From NCBI GenBank assembly GCA_012274445.1, contig JAAROD010000080.1, positions 682,001 through 746,000 on the forward strand: a stretch of 64,000 bases of DNA, read 5' to 3'. The stretch comes from Sclerotiophoma versabilis (taxonomy: Eukaryota > Ascomycota > Dothideomycetes > Pleosporales > Didymellaceae). The position numbers were made by a program, and so were the translations under genes. Within the stretch, counting starts at the first letter, position 1; the number at the start of each line of letters is the position of its first letter. The notes beneath the pieces are model-generated. The model was not told where the DNA came from. It did not search any database and was given only the letters and a program-made list of their open reading frames with translations. Shown here one piece after another: positions 48,326 through 57,976 of the stretch.

Positions 48326-49077
48326 TATTATATAATAAAGTATATAGATTACTACTATAGAGCTTTTTTTTTACTTTTATACTTTAATTAATTTACTTTA
48401 GTATCTAACTACTAAGTAGCTTTATAAAAGCTTAAAGGCTTACTTAATAAAGTTATAAAACTAAGTAGGTTTTTAAAAGTTTATAAGATTATTAAGTAAA
48501 ATTATATAACTTTTATATTCTCTTTATATATAATTAATATTTTAGATATAAATTAGATAGTACTAATATTATATAGCTAGAAAAGGCCTACTTAGTAGCC
48601 TAAATTTAGAGTATAAATATATATATATTTTTACTTTATTTTAGCTATAATAGTTATAAGCCTAGATACTAATACTATATAAGTAGAAGCTATATAGATT
48701 TAAAGTTAAGTAGGTAACTAAAGCTAAGGTAACTAGTAGTAATAATCTCTATTATACTTACCTAAGTTATTCTATAGCTACTAGGTACTAGAATAGTATA
48801 GTAGGCTAAATAGGTATTAGGCCTATTTCTACTATAAAAGTCTAAGAAACTCTTAGCTATAACTCTATAGGTATATAGCTAGCCTTACTATATAGTTTCT
48901 ACTTTTAAGCTATTTCTCTACCTTAAATATAAGAGGGTATATTATATAGCTAGAGAAGGCCTACTTAGTAGCCTAAATTTAGAGTATAAATATATATATA
49001 TTTTTACTCTATTTTAGCTATAATAACTAATTAAATACTATTAATTACCTAAGTATAGTTCTATAAGCTCTATTATA
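48326..49077 (+). repeat. 3' LTR of the third Copia, split by an insertion
   Basis: The LTR parts are 48,326-48,566 and 49,031-49,077, with the target copy 49,026-49,030 between insert and right part. Confidence 0.85.
48567..49025 (+). mobile_element. TRIM-like miniature LTR element (459 bp)
   Basis: Terminal direct repeats of 86 bp (48,567-48,652 and 48,940-49,025) share about 97% of bases by eye. Both start TATTATATAGC (TG mutated to TA) and end CTATAATA. The 5-bp target ACTAA is duplicated on both sides. The primer site GTTATAAGCCTAG (48,653-48,665) follows the left repeat, and a purine run AAGAGGG precedes the right one. The 287-bp interior has no coding capacity. This is the layout of terminal-repeat retrotransposons in miniature, which depend on enzymes from full elements. 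The shared primer site and similar LTR start point to the Copia family here as the helper. Confidence 0.85.
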
Positions 49078-49413
49078 GTATATAACTTATAGAAGCTACT
49101 AAGAAGGTAGTAAGGTTTAAAAAATCCTTATTTTAAAAAGCTGCAGAAGAAGCTTAGCAGTAACTAGAATAGAATAGAGAAAGAAAGAGAGTAATAAGCT
49201 TTCTATATACTGCGCAAAAATTAGATAGTTTTTTATTTTTATTTTAATAAATTGTAGTATACAGTTTAGTATTGTGCACTGTAAAGAAGAAGATGCATAG
49301 AAGCGGAGTCGGACATTTGGGTTCGTTCGGCGGATGCAGCGTCCAGATTGAATTGCGTATGCGGAAGCATGAGCGAGGTATAGTGGTATGGTATTGCGAT
49401 AGGATCACGTCTG
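49078..49413. other. Right border of the repeat block
   Basis: RIP-type sequence fades at about 49,240. From there normal dinucleotide use resumes, and the 3' region of the small minus-strand gene at 49,414 begins. Confidence 0.6.
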
Positions 49414-49590
49414 TCACGTATCTTTCGCGATCTTGTCGTCTCCTCTTTGCGTCAGGACTGCGATATCCTGCTCCTGTCCGCGTCCAGGTCCTTTGAGCAT
49501 GTACCAGGCTCCGAATCCTGCGAAAAAGACCATGTTGGCTCGGTACGTGTATCGCAGAAGTGTCTGTATGGTAGAGTTCGCTGGAGCCAT
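49414..49590 (-). CDS. Small predicted single-pass membrane protein (58 aa)
   Basis: The ATG at 49590 (MAPANSTIQTLLRYTYRANM) gives 58 residues. The frame extends upstream, but that part looks like 5' leader (GTG start, His/Ser-rich). Residues 19-32 form one short hydrophobic helix (NMVFFAGFGAWYML), preceded by Arg/Tyr residues and followed by a polar tail ending DDKIAKDT. This fits small mitochondrial inner- or outer-membrane subunits, but I cannot match a named one. It lies within 350 bp of the repeat block and appears undamaged. Confidence 0.55.
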   Translation of the reverse strand: MAPANSTIQTLLRYTYRANMVFFAGFGAWYMLKGPGRGQEQDIAVLTQRGDDKIAKDT

Positions 49591-49710
49591 TTCGTTGTTT
49601 CGGTTGTTGTTGTGGTATTTGCAAGAAAGATAGTACGTAGGGAAAAGGGTATGTGGGAAAGACAGTACGTGATGTGACGTCAAGCGGATCGCGTGCACGA
49701 GCCACCTAAC

Positions 49711-50671
49711 TTACGTTCGGGACCACGAACAGGCGCCCATAAGAGACAAACATTTAGATTCTTCAGCTTTCACAATCACAAAATATTTTAAACCTGGCTT
49801 TGAACTCCCGCACTTCTTCCTCTGCAACAGAGAACCATATCCTAGCCCAGCCGAACTCGCCCTCTTGGCCCCTATACAACCCGGCATGAACGGGCCCGCC
49901 AAGGATAGCCCAGAGAGGAACTCCTCGCCCTTCTTGATGTGGTCAAGATCAGTAAGAGCACACAGCTCGTCACAATTCAAATACAGTCCTCGCTCCTGAC
50001 AGAACTCCAGACACTCAAGGAGCACTCTCTTGCATCTATCCAGGGGATTAGACAGGTTCGAAAGTAAGATCGCCTTGATGTGCTTCTTGACTGGCGAAAA
50101 GTAATACGCCACTTGAAGTGATGGGACAAGGTAGCTGGCATAATTTGTGTATGTAGGCGGCTGAGCTACGATGATTTTGACGTGTGCTCGCATCGAGATC
50201 AAGGGTTCAAAGCCAGCTGCAGTTGATCAGCAAGCACATCGTGATGTTGGATATACTTACGCCAGCATGACCTCGGGGTGATGATGCTGTCTCCATTGTC
50301 GCATACAGCATGTATCACTTGCTCGATTGCGTCGCTGGCGCTCGCAGTGAGGACAATGTTCTCATTTCTGACAAGATGGAGGGTCTTGAAGTATCGATTG
50401 AAGAAATCTGCTGGAGCCTCTCGGCCTTTGAGTTCGCCGCGTAGTGCGGCAGGCAGGGCGAAGGCCTTCTCTTGTTGGTCAGGACCTTTTTCAGTATTAA
50501 CGTCGAAGTACTGATATCAGTAGTAATATCATGTTCGACGGCAGATTTGAAAGTATTAAGCAATTCCCAGCGAATAACCTCATTTTGTGCGTTTAACACA
50601 GCAACAGTTGTGGTACGCTGTACAGGTGGCGGGTTTGGCCGTTGACGGTGGGGGTCAATGTTAGCTACCAT
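49711..50671 (-). pseudogene. Decayed ACC-synthase-like PLP aminotransferase fragment
   Basis: On minus the sense starts at MVANIDPHRQRPNPPP (ATG 50671). AVLNAQNEVIRWELLNTFKS corresponds to the N-terminal arm of fungal ACC-synthase-like class I/II aminotransferases. The frame shifts by one near 50,505-50,520 (TTDI to QYFDVNTEKG) and continues through FFNRYFKTLHLV and VLTASASDAIEQVIHAVCDN to SCW. A 44-nt intron follows (50,260-50,217, GTAAGT...CTGCAG). Exon 2 gives AILLSNLSNPLDRC (the NP-x-N/G region) and GLYLNCDELCAL (the PLP-contacting D-E). Homology ends at about 49,900, before the Schiff-base lysine motif; the tail to 49,711 is unrelated. With a frameshift and no catalytic lysine it cannot be an active enzyme. 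Loss of its 3' half next to the repeat block suggests rearrangement at the border. Confidence 0.75.
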
Positions 50672-51117
50672 CCTTACCATACGCGAAGACAGTCTAGATT
50701 CTCTCGTGAGATAGCGATCAAAGTGTGCAGACGTACAGTGGTTCATGCATGTCCGCAAGCATTGTGTATATTCTTGATCTTGTTCAGATGATCAGGCAGG
50801 ATCCTGTGAGGCACAGCTCCGAACACGGAGCCTAACAATTGCTGCACACAGACTCAAGATCCTATAATGTTCTACAGCACGAAATGCTGCACCTAAGTGT
50901 GACGCAGAAAGTCAGAAAGGGGAATCTTGGATATGAATCACACCGCGCCAAAACCCTAACCTCTGATGCAAACCCTACCCAAGCCCTAGGTGTACCAGTT
51001 CCCTCAAGCCCAAAGGAATTGTATAAACTAGGGCCAACCGAACGCCACCCAAAAATGCCGAAACGCAGATGAACAGCATGCAATATCATGCGAGGAGAAG
51101 CGTGGAAACACGGATGC
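50672..51117. other. Intergenic spacer
   Basis: Between the aminotransferase relic and the Stu2 3' end. No coding signal. Confidence 0.5.
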
Positions 51118-51164
51118 CTATTGTGGTGGCGGTCTTCCGATGCCCTGTTTTGCCTCAACAAAAG

Positions 51165-53854
51165 TTAGCCAAATGTTCGACCTCCACTGCGAATGTCATC
51201 ACGTACCTTCATCATCTCGATTCTCTGCTTCAAGTTCTGCGTCACCTCCGCAGCTCGTTTCCAGCTCTCTGCGCCAGAAGCGGCTTGAGAACTGCCTATG
51301 CGGCTCGTACCATTCTCAGCTGGGCTGTTTCGACCACCGCGAGACGAGAACGAGGACTTGCCTGACGCATCTGCTCGCATAGGACTCAGTTTGCCACTTA
51401 AATGACTATCTGGGCGCGATAGAGAATCGAAGTTCTCCTTACCGTCACCGCCGGGACTGATTGGTCCACTCGCAATGCGACTATCTTTGCGACCATATGA
51501 GGTATGATTGCTGTAGCTAGAGTCACCAAAGCGTCCGTGACCGTCAGAATAGATTTGATCCGCCAGATCTGCAGGTGGAGGAGAAGTGACGCGGACCTGG
51601 CGACTCAGTTCCCTCTTCAGGCGGTCGATCTCTCGTTGTTGACTCTGGGTCGTCTGCTCAGCCGCTTCGCAGTCTGACCGAGCGCGAACAAGCTGAGTCT
51701 CTTTGGCTTTGATGGATAGCACATCGCGAGTGTGGTCTTCGATCAGTTGAGCATTCTGGTTCTGAAGCTCGTGTATCTGTGAGGTCAGTTTTGTGCGCTC
51801 GGCGCGCAGCTCTTCGTTGTGTCGTCGTAGCCTTTCGGCTTCTGCTCTCAACTCTTCAAGCTCTGCTCGCTCTACCAGGCCTAGACCAGTAGGGGCAGCA
51901 GCAGGTGCGGCGACAGGCTCAGCAGCAGGCTTTCCTAGCGGGCGGCCGGCAAGCCCTCGTCCAGCACCAAATTTTGGCTGTGGTGGAGGCGCGACTTCCT
52001 CTTCCTCGGGGGGCGGCGACGCGATTGGCCTCTTTGGCGATGGAGCGACGAGCCCAGGTTTCTTCAAACCTCCGAGACGTGGTCCTGCAAGACCTGACTT
52101 GAGTTTGGACACGCCAGGTCGCGATGTAGGTTTTGGAGCAAGCGGTGCTGCAGACTCTTCTGCAGCAGGTGGTGGTGCAGCTGCCGTAGGTGCAACCTTC
52201 TTGGGGGCAGTTCGTTTGCCAAGCGCTGGCTTCTTGGTCGCTGCTGGTGCAGCTGCGGGCTTTGGTGGTGCAGCTGCTTTTGGCTTGTACTTCGCCTTGA
52301 CTTCAGCTGCCTCGTAGTATTCCTTGATTTTGTTTTTCCTGATATCATCGAGGCCGTCAAGATGAGCATTCATGATGCGGTCTCCCATGATCTTCCACAA
52401 TGTACCGAGTACTTCAGCACCTGCAGAACGTTGTACCTCTTGTGACTCAGTGAGCAGCTTTGTTGAAGCTTCGGCCAATGTCTTCGCCTCAGGTGGTGAA
52501 GGAGCTTCACGAGTATTCTTCAGGCATCGGACTAGGAACCGTGTAGACTCCAACTTGACCTGAGGGTTCTTATGTTTCAGAAATTCCAAAATCTCTTCCA
52601 GACAATCTGCAAAGTTTGACGAAGCAAAGGCAGCGTCCAGTGCAGCTCCAAGGGCGTCTGTCACAGTTTGTTTCTTCTCTTTGAGCCTTTCCATCATAGC
52701 GTTCATGATGTCTTTGCGGTACTTGTTGAAACTTTTCTTGAGCCCCTTGGCCAAAAGCTCGACACAGTTGGCTGCTGTGATGACGACCGCGACATTAGCA
52801 TCCTTCATAGACTTGGCAAAGCCGCGCACTAAGTCATCAAACGGTCCTTCTGCAATCCTGGGGGTGTCCAAGGCCTTTTGGGTTTCTTCCAGCACCTCCT
52901 TGCGGTCTTTCCACTTGGTCGAGCCTAATCGTTCGTTGAAGTCTTTGGGAATCTTCGTAAATACGTCGACGGCCTCGAACTCAGGCTCCAGGTCGATAGC
53001 GGCCTCCTCCTCGTCATCGCCCTCGTCTTCGCCCCCTCCTGGTGCTGCGGCAGCTATCTCCTTTGCTGCTTGTTGGGAACGGAGTAGGCGTTCTTGCTTT
53101 GGCGGAGGCTCATCCTTTACTTTTTCAAAAAGTTTGTCCAAATCTTGTTGCTGAACGGGCTTCAGGTCATTCCAGAACAGAGGTTTCATGGCATCCTTGA
53201 GCCATCGGTAGAACTCTACTGTCAACTCCTGCGCCTTGGCTCGAACATTCTTGTCTGCGTGGCCGTAGACCTTGGGCAGGAGCTTGAGGACAGATTTGGG
53301 CTCAATCGTCTTGCAACCGTAGGCGTGGTAGATATGGGACAGGGCGTCGAGCGTCGCGGCGATGACTTTTGGCTGCTTGTGTGACAGTATAGGGAGAAGC
53401 TCCTCGATGACTGGGTCGGGCTTGTCGGTCTCGATGTACAAGAGTAGCGCTTCGAGGGCGGCCTGCTTCGCCGCGGGCCGAGTGGATGGAAGACCCTTCT
53501 CGGCGATGGTAGCAATGGTGATCTGCCGTGTTCTGCAGCATTCTCATCAGCGCGAGCCAGATATTAGCATGTGGACAGTGCCTACCGTGTGCAGCCCTGC
53601 TGGCCGGAGATTTCAAGGAAGGCACATAGTGCGGCCAGACCCTCTTGTTGCGCAGCGACGTTGGAGTCGCCGACGACGCCTTTCCATATGCTTGCATCGT
53701 TTACGAACTGGCGCACGATGGGCTCGTTCTCGCTTGCCGCGAGCTTGAACTCCTTGGCGGCTGCCTCGTATGCCTCTTTTCGCACCTTCCAGTTCTTGTG
53801 TGTGAAGCGGTCGGGAAGGGGCAGGGCGCTGAAGTCCTCCTCCTGGTCGGCCAT
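51165..53854 (-). CDS. stu2: XMAP215/Dis1-family microtubule polymerase (Stu2/Alp14)
   Basis: Exon 1 is 53854-53586 and exon 2 is 53532-51165, around a 53-nt intron (donor GTAGGC, acceptor CTGCAG); the product is 878 residues. Two TOG domains are visible. TOG1 (about 1-240) starts MADQEEDFSALPLPDRFTHK and holds KNWKVRKEAYE and a second NVRAKAQELTVEFYRWL repeat. TOG2 (about 275-500) holds NERLGSTKWKDRKEVLEE. An acidic linker separates them. An Ala/Pro/Lys-rich basic region (about 505-635), which should bind the microtubule lattice, is followed by a coiled coil (about 640-740, RAELEELRAEAERLRRHNEE) for dimerisation. The C-terminus ends NLKQRIEMMK plus a short tail. Two TOGs, a basic linker and a coiled coil is the yeast-type layout. 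The protein adds tubulin at plus ends and spindle pole bodies. The gene is head to head with nudF. Confidence 0.93.
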
Positions 53855-54581
53855 GGTGTGCTGTGGTGGGTGGTGATGGGTGCAGTGCGGGGTGTGTGCG
53901 TGCAGGCAGAAGTCCTGTCGAGCACTCTGTCAGTCGCCATGGCTGGGGTCGTCTGCAGGGACGTCTAGCGTCTCCAAGAGCCGCGCTGGTGCTCTGCGCG
54001 TGCAGCCTGATGGGCCTGGCGCGCCGTGTTGCAGGGCGCGGACGCCAGTGCGCAGCGAGGGTGGGAGGGACAACGTACTGTGCGTGCAGCTGTGGCGCAG
54101 GCAGCTGTTCTGCGTCGCGGGGCTGTTGGTCTACGATGTCGCAGTGGCGGGAGGGCTGTGGTGGTGTCGTGTAGGGCCGTCCGGGAGGGTTGGGCTCGCA
54201 AACAGCGGCTTGTTTTTGTGTTGGCGGGCGCTGTTGCTAGGGGACGGAGCTAACTTTCGAGCAGCTGCATCATCGTCGCCGTGAGGGCGGCCGCCCCATC
54301 CATGCCCGCCATAACACACACAGAGCCCAATCCGGACCCCGTGCGCGCATAGAGCGAGGCCTGCCATTGCTCTCTGCGTCTGCCGCCACCGCGCCGCCGC
54401 CTGTCTCGCCCCGAGTGCGCGCTGGAAGACGCCCCGCCGCCTGTCTCTGCGCTGCTCCAACACTCACCGCACATCCCCCGCCCGCCGCCCGACGCCCACC
54501 GCGCCAGAAAGCCCCGTCGCGGCCCTGCCAGCGCACACCCGACCAGCTCTCGTGTATGGTGGTCGCCCGGCCGTCCCCGCC
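53855..54581. promoter_or_regulatory. GC-rich bidirectional promoter between stu2 and nudF
   Basis: 727 bp separate the two start codons. Both short mRNA leaders and their promoters must lie here. The sequence is GC-rich with long open but non-coding frames on both strands. Confidence 0.6.
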
Positions 54582-56071
54582 ATGAGCGCAATCCTGACAG
54601 ACCGGCAAGCGGAGGAGCTGTGAGTGCAGCCGTGCATGTCGTACCGGACACCCCACTAATGGTGAGGGCAGGCACAAGGCCATACTCGCATATCTCGGCG
54701 TCATCAATGCGCCAAACACAGCAGCTGCCTTTCGAGAGGAGGCCAATGTCTCGGACGCCTTCGACGATGCGACGCGCAAGAAGTACGAGGGCCTGCTGGA
54801 GAAGAAGTGGACCAGTGTAGTGCGTCTGCAGAAGAAGGTAGCTGCGCTGCGGGAGAATCGAGAGCTACAGTGCTAACCCGGAGCAGGTGCTCGAGCTCGA
54901 ACAGCGCAATCAGAGCCTCCAGAACGAGCTGGACTCGACCACGCCGACCTCCCTTTTGCGAAAGAACCAGGACCCCACCGCATGGCTACCGCGAGCACCT
55001 GCGCGGCACACCCTCCAGTCTCACCGCTCCCCCATCACCTGCGTCGCCTTCCACCCTATCTTCTCCTCACTGGCCTCTGGCTCCGAGGACACCACCATCA
55101 AGATCTGGGACTGGGAGCTGGGCGAGCTCGAGCGAACCGTCAAAGGACACACCAAAGGCGTGCTAGATGTCGACTTTGGCGGGCCCAGAGGAGGCACACT
55201 TCTGGCATCATGTTCAAGTGACTTGACCATCAAGTTGTGGGATCCTTCAGACGAGTACAAGAACATACGGACGCTGCCTGGCCATGACCATTCTGTCTCT
55301 GCCGTTCGTTTCGTTCCCAGCGGGGCTGCGGGCTCGCCGTCATCAGGCAACCTACTCGTCTCTGCCTCTCGAGACAAGACCCTGCGTGTGTGGGACGTGA
55401 CGACAGGCTATTGCGTCAAAACAATACGAGGGCATGCCGACTGGGTACGAGACGTAGCACCCAGCTTCGATGGACGATGGCTCGTTTCTGCTGGTAACGA
55501 CCAGACTGCACGGCTGTGGGATGCCAATTCTGGAGAAGCCAAATGCACCTTCCTCGGCCATGAACACGTTATCGAATGCGTCGCAATAGCACCCCCAGTC
55601 GCATATGCCAACTTGTCTTCTCTAGCTGGATTGAAGAAAGCACCGCCGCTCAGCAGCTCAGCAGAGTACGTTGCAACAGGGTCGCGAGATAAGACCATCA
55701 AAATTTGGGACGGTCGAGGAACGCTCATCAAGACATTAGCCGGCCATGACAACTGGGTGCGATCGCTCGTCTTCCACCCCGGCGGAAAGTATTTGCTCTC
55801 AGCCAGCGACGACAAGACAATACGATGCTGGGATTTGACACAGGGAGGGAAATGTGTGAAGACCGTCACGGATGCACATGGTCATTTCGTCAGCTGCATG
55901 CGGTGGGCACCGAACGTAGTGAAGGATGCCCCAGTCAACGGCGAAAATTCAAACGGTGCAGGATCGAGCGCTGCAAGTAAGAAGAAAGAGGAAGACGCTG
56001 CCAAGGCAGGTATCAGATGTGTTATCGCAACGGGATCCGTGGATCTTAATGTCCGCATCTTTGCATCTTGA
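54582..56071 (+). CDS. nudF: LIS1/NudF dynein regulator
   Basis: Exons 54582-54619, 54672-54837 and 54887-56071 give 462 residues. Introns are 52 and 49 nt (GTGAGT...GGGCAG; GTAGCT...CTAAC...GAGCAG). The LisH dimerisation motif is formed by exons 1 and 2 (MSAILTDRQAEEL joined to HKAILAYLGV). A coiled coil follows (KKWTSVVRLQKKVLELEQRN), then seven WD40 blades from about residue 110, with GH-WD pairs such as GHTKGVLDVDF, KTIRGHADWVRD and DDKTIRCWDL. Fungal-type insertions occur in blade 5 (PPVAYANLSSLAGLKKAPPL) and before blade 7. LIS1 binds dynein and is needed for nuclear migration, with nudE and the dynein complex as partners. Confidence 0.96.
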
Positions 56072-56640
56072 AGAGAAAGGAGTGACTGATGCAACAACTA
56101 CTTGATCAGCGCATGGGTGAACAGGCGATACGGCTGGGACAGGCAAAAGATGTTAGTCTTCGAAAGTGTTCAAACCTCAGACAACACGAAGCTTCAAGCC
56201 ACTCAGTTTATATGTAAAGGGGATGCATGCCGAGACGTTTTATTGACGAGATCACGAATGGCCACTACACGTTCACGACAGTTGTCTAGTGAGATGACAT
56301 CGTTGGCATATTCTTTCATATTGGAAACACGTGTCTAGAGGCGCGTAGATTCTGGATGATGCGAACGCCAAGAGTAGGTAGTGAGAGAATGAACCACACG
56401 TAACACAACTCATTGATTCATATTATCTGCATCGTTAATCATTGCGCGATTTGGACGCAAAGACAGCCAGACTGAAGAGCATTGAAGCTGTCTGTGCACG
56501 CGCTAACATCACGGAAGATTAGGGCGCCGCGCCGGCCGGACCCACTGCAGCCTACAACTTTTCGCAAACTCCAAGCTTGCTCTTTCGTTCACCACCACGT
56601 CGCGATGCGGCCTCGCAACAACACCACCCGGCCTGCAGCT
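56072..56640. other. Spacer between nudF and the snoRNA host gene
   Basis: Contains the nudF 3' region and probably the promoter of the non-coding host gene (a GC-rich run near 56,520-56,560). No gene recognised. Confidence 0.5.
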
Positions 56641-56725
56641 TGAGAACTGCTATGCGTTGTATAGCCTACTGATATGTTGTTGTTTTGTTGAGGTGAGTGA
56701 GCTTTTTTTACCAAACCCAGTCTAC

Positions 56726-56810
56726 AGGATGATACACAAAGCCAATTTCAAACTAGAGTCTTTGACCTTCCGAGGAATGAAACTCACACTTTTGCACGTC
56801 AGTCTGAATG
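56726..56810 (+). ncRNA. Possible box C/D snoRNA in host intron 1
   Basis: A weak C box (ATGATAC, 56,729-56,735) and a D box CTGA (56,804-56,807). Only a distant AGTC/GACT pairing closes it. Called mainly by position. Confidence 0.35.
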
Positions 56811-56989
56811 CGACTACGCTTCTCAGTTCTTTACACGATCGTTGATATAGACCTCATCGCTAACGAACATCAGATCTTGCAATATCGAAACAATGGTCTA
56901 CGACTCAGGCGTTCATCTCGATAGCCGAGAACCAGGTCAATCAGCTGTTGCCAACCAAGTACGTACGAAATATCTCTCATGCCCCATAT

Positions 56990-57082
56990 ATCCAATGATG
57001 ATCAGTTTGTGCTTTGCACGCTGGAAATTACCGGCTCAGGTTTCGACCGATGCAGATAAAAAAGGCTGTTTCTGACATGGAT
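56990..57082 (+). ncRNA. Box C/D snoRNA in host intron 2
   Basis: A perfect C box ATGATGA (56,995-57,001) and D box CTGA (57,072-57,075), closed by a perfect ATCCA/TGGAT terminal stem. The interior holds GCTGGAAATTACCG, nearly the complement of the conserved SSU rRNA segment CGGTAATTCCAGC apart from one extra A. Whether that is the guide is untested. Confidence 0.75.
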
Positions 57083-57194
57083 CCTTTACTCTCTCGAGTT
57101 TATTGTACACCACTGTTACCTTTGCTAACTGCTGGTTCACAGATTTGTTGACTTGTTCCTCGGTACGATATGACCTTTCACAAACGGACTTGAA

Positions 57195-57290
57195 CTTTCA
57201 ACATGATGTATCTGCACTGGGCACCGACAATTCTTGAAGGACACGCTCTATTATGGCAGGCCTAGAAAACCTCGCCGACTGATCTTGTTC
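57195..57290 (+). ncRNA. Probable box C/D snoRNA in host intron 3
   Basis: C box ATGATGT (57,203-57,209) and D box CTGA (57,279-57,282). Pairing of the flanks is weak (GAAC with GTTC). Confidence 0.5.
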
Positions 57291-57417
57291 TACTGTCTTG
57301 CGCTTTGATTCACGCACTGCAGAATCCCAGCTGACCTTAGTCACCTCAGATCATGGCGGACAAGTGCCCTGCAACTTATTCCTTCATATTGTAAGCATCC
57401 ACTCTTCTTTATACCCC

Positions 57418-57509
57418 TTGGAGATGATGCGACGTATAGATGACGAGTCTGACGGGTTCGCCCGGTGACGACTTCATTTAAAATATCCATTCATGCCTTT
57501 CTGATCCAA
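57418..57509 (+). ncRNA. Box C/D snoRNA in host intron 4
   Basis: C box ATGATGC (57,424-57,430, one mismatch) and D box CTGA (57,501-57,504), with a perfect TTGGA/TCCAA terminal stem. An internal CTGA (in GAGTCTGACGGG) can serve as D', with GGTGACGA as C'. Confidence 0.72.
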
Positions 57510-57624
57510 CTTCCCAGCCAATCAGTTGCTTGATCTACGCATGATGATCCTTGCTAACTCCTTTTCAGAAACTCACAGCGCCATTCCTCGTCCGGTACGC
57601 TCAACGATGCACTGCCTTCACTCC

Positions 57625-57703
57625 CACTATGATGATACGACGCAAACAATAGACAAGCATATGTCCAAGCTTCGGCAAAGACGAGACTGTCATGTCTGAT
57701 TCG
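57625..57703 (+). ncRNA. Probable box C/D snoRNA in host intron 5
   Basis: A perfect C box ATGATGA (57,629-57,635) and D box CTGA (57,696-57,699), 60 nt apart. I see no good terminal stem. Confidence 0.5.
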
Positions 57704-57799
57704 CTGTCTCACTGTCTCACTCTCCGAATACAGTCTTGTGGGCGCTGGCTAACTGGCCGCGTAGACATATTCACATTCATAACTCCGCCACTCTGTATG

Positions 57800-57976
57800 G
57801 TACGTTGTTTCCATTCTCCTTTGCTGTTTCACAAGATGAACATTTATTTATCACGACGGTCTACCGAGCTACGGCAATGGTGATAACTGCCTGTGACAGG
57901 GCAAGTATCTGAACAATATCTTTCAACTGCATTTCCGCTTTTGGTTGTTCAGAACAAGTGCTAACTGCTTTTACAG
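57800..57976 (+). other. Host intron 6, snoRNA not resolved
   Basis: The size and CTAAC-ACAG end match the other host introns. AGATGAAC near 57,835 and CTGA at 57,909 could be degenerate C and D boxes, but the evidence is poor. A shorter splice to 57,899 is possible. Confidence 0.35.

Larger units (their letters stand above)
45715..49077 (+). mobile_element. 5'-truncated third Copia, twice interrupted
   Basis: From 45,715 the plus strand is the reverse complement of the 3' internal region of the second Copia (about 39,320 down to 38,576). It ends in a 3' LTR at 48,326-49,077. Removing the Fot1-like insertion restores the internal sequence. Removing the TRIM-like insertion and one TSD copy restores an LTR of exactly 288 bp (241 + 47). 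Everything upstream of the 3' internal region is missing. Confidence 0.85.
20620..49240. repeat. RIP-mutated AT-rich block of nested transposons
   Basis: Across this 28.6-kb stretch CpA and TpG are almost absent and TpA is abundant, while CC, CT, AG and GG remain. That is the mark of repeat-induced point mutation and not of simple AT bias. No open frame encodes a normal protein; the only listed frame is a trinucleotide repeat at 39,361-39,705. Translated relics carry the expected G-to-A and C-to-T changes (for example reverse transcriptase YVDD read as YINN). Both borders are sharp: normal CA/TG usage returns within about 100 bp at 20.6 kb and 49.24 kb. Confidence 0.95.

Noticed and set aside
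49790..49850. tRNA-like B box (TTTGAACTCCCGC and its complement)
   Set aside because: No acceptor stem or anticodon arm can be folded around it.
51793..52317. 174-codon plus frame opposite Stu2
   Set aside because: Antisense shadow of the Ala/Pro/Lys-rich linker; its Ser/Ala/Gly composition follows from codon complement.
53863..54779. Several long frames in the stu2-nudF spacer
   Set aside because: High GC removes stop codons by chance; the frames overlap on both strands and none resembles a protein.
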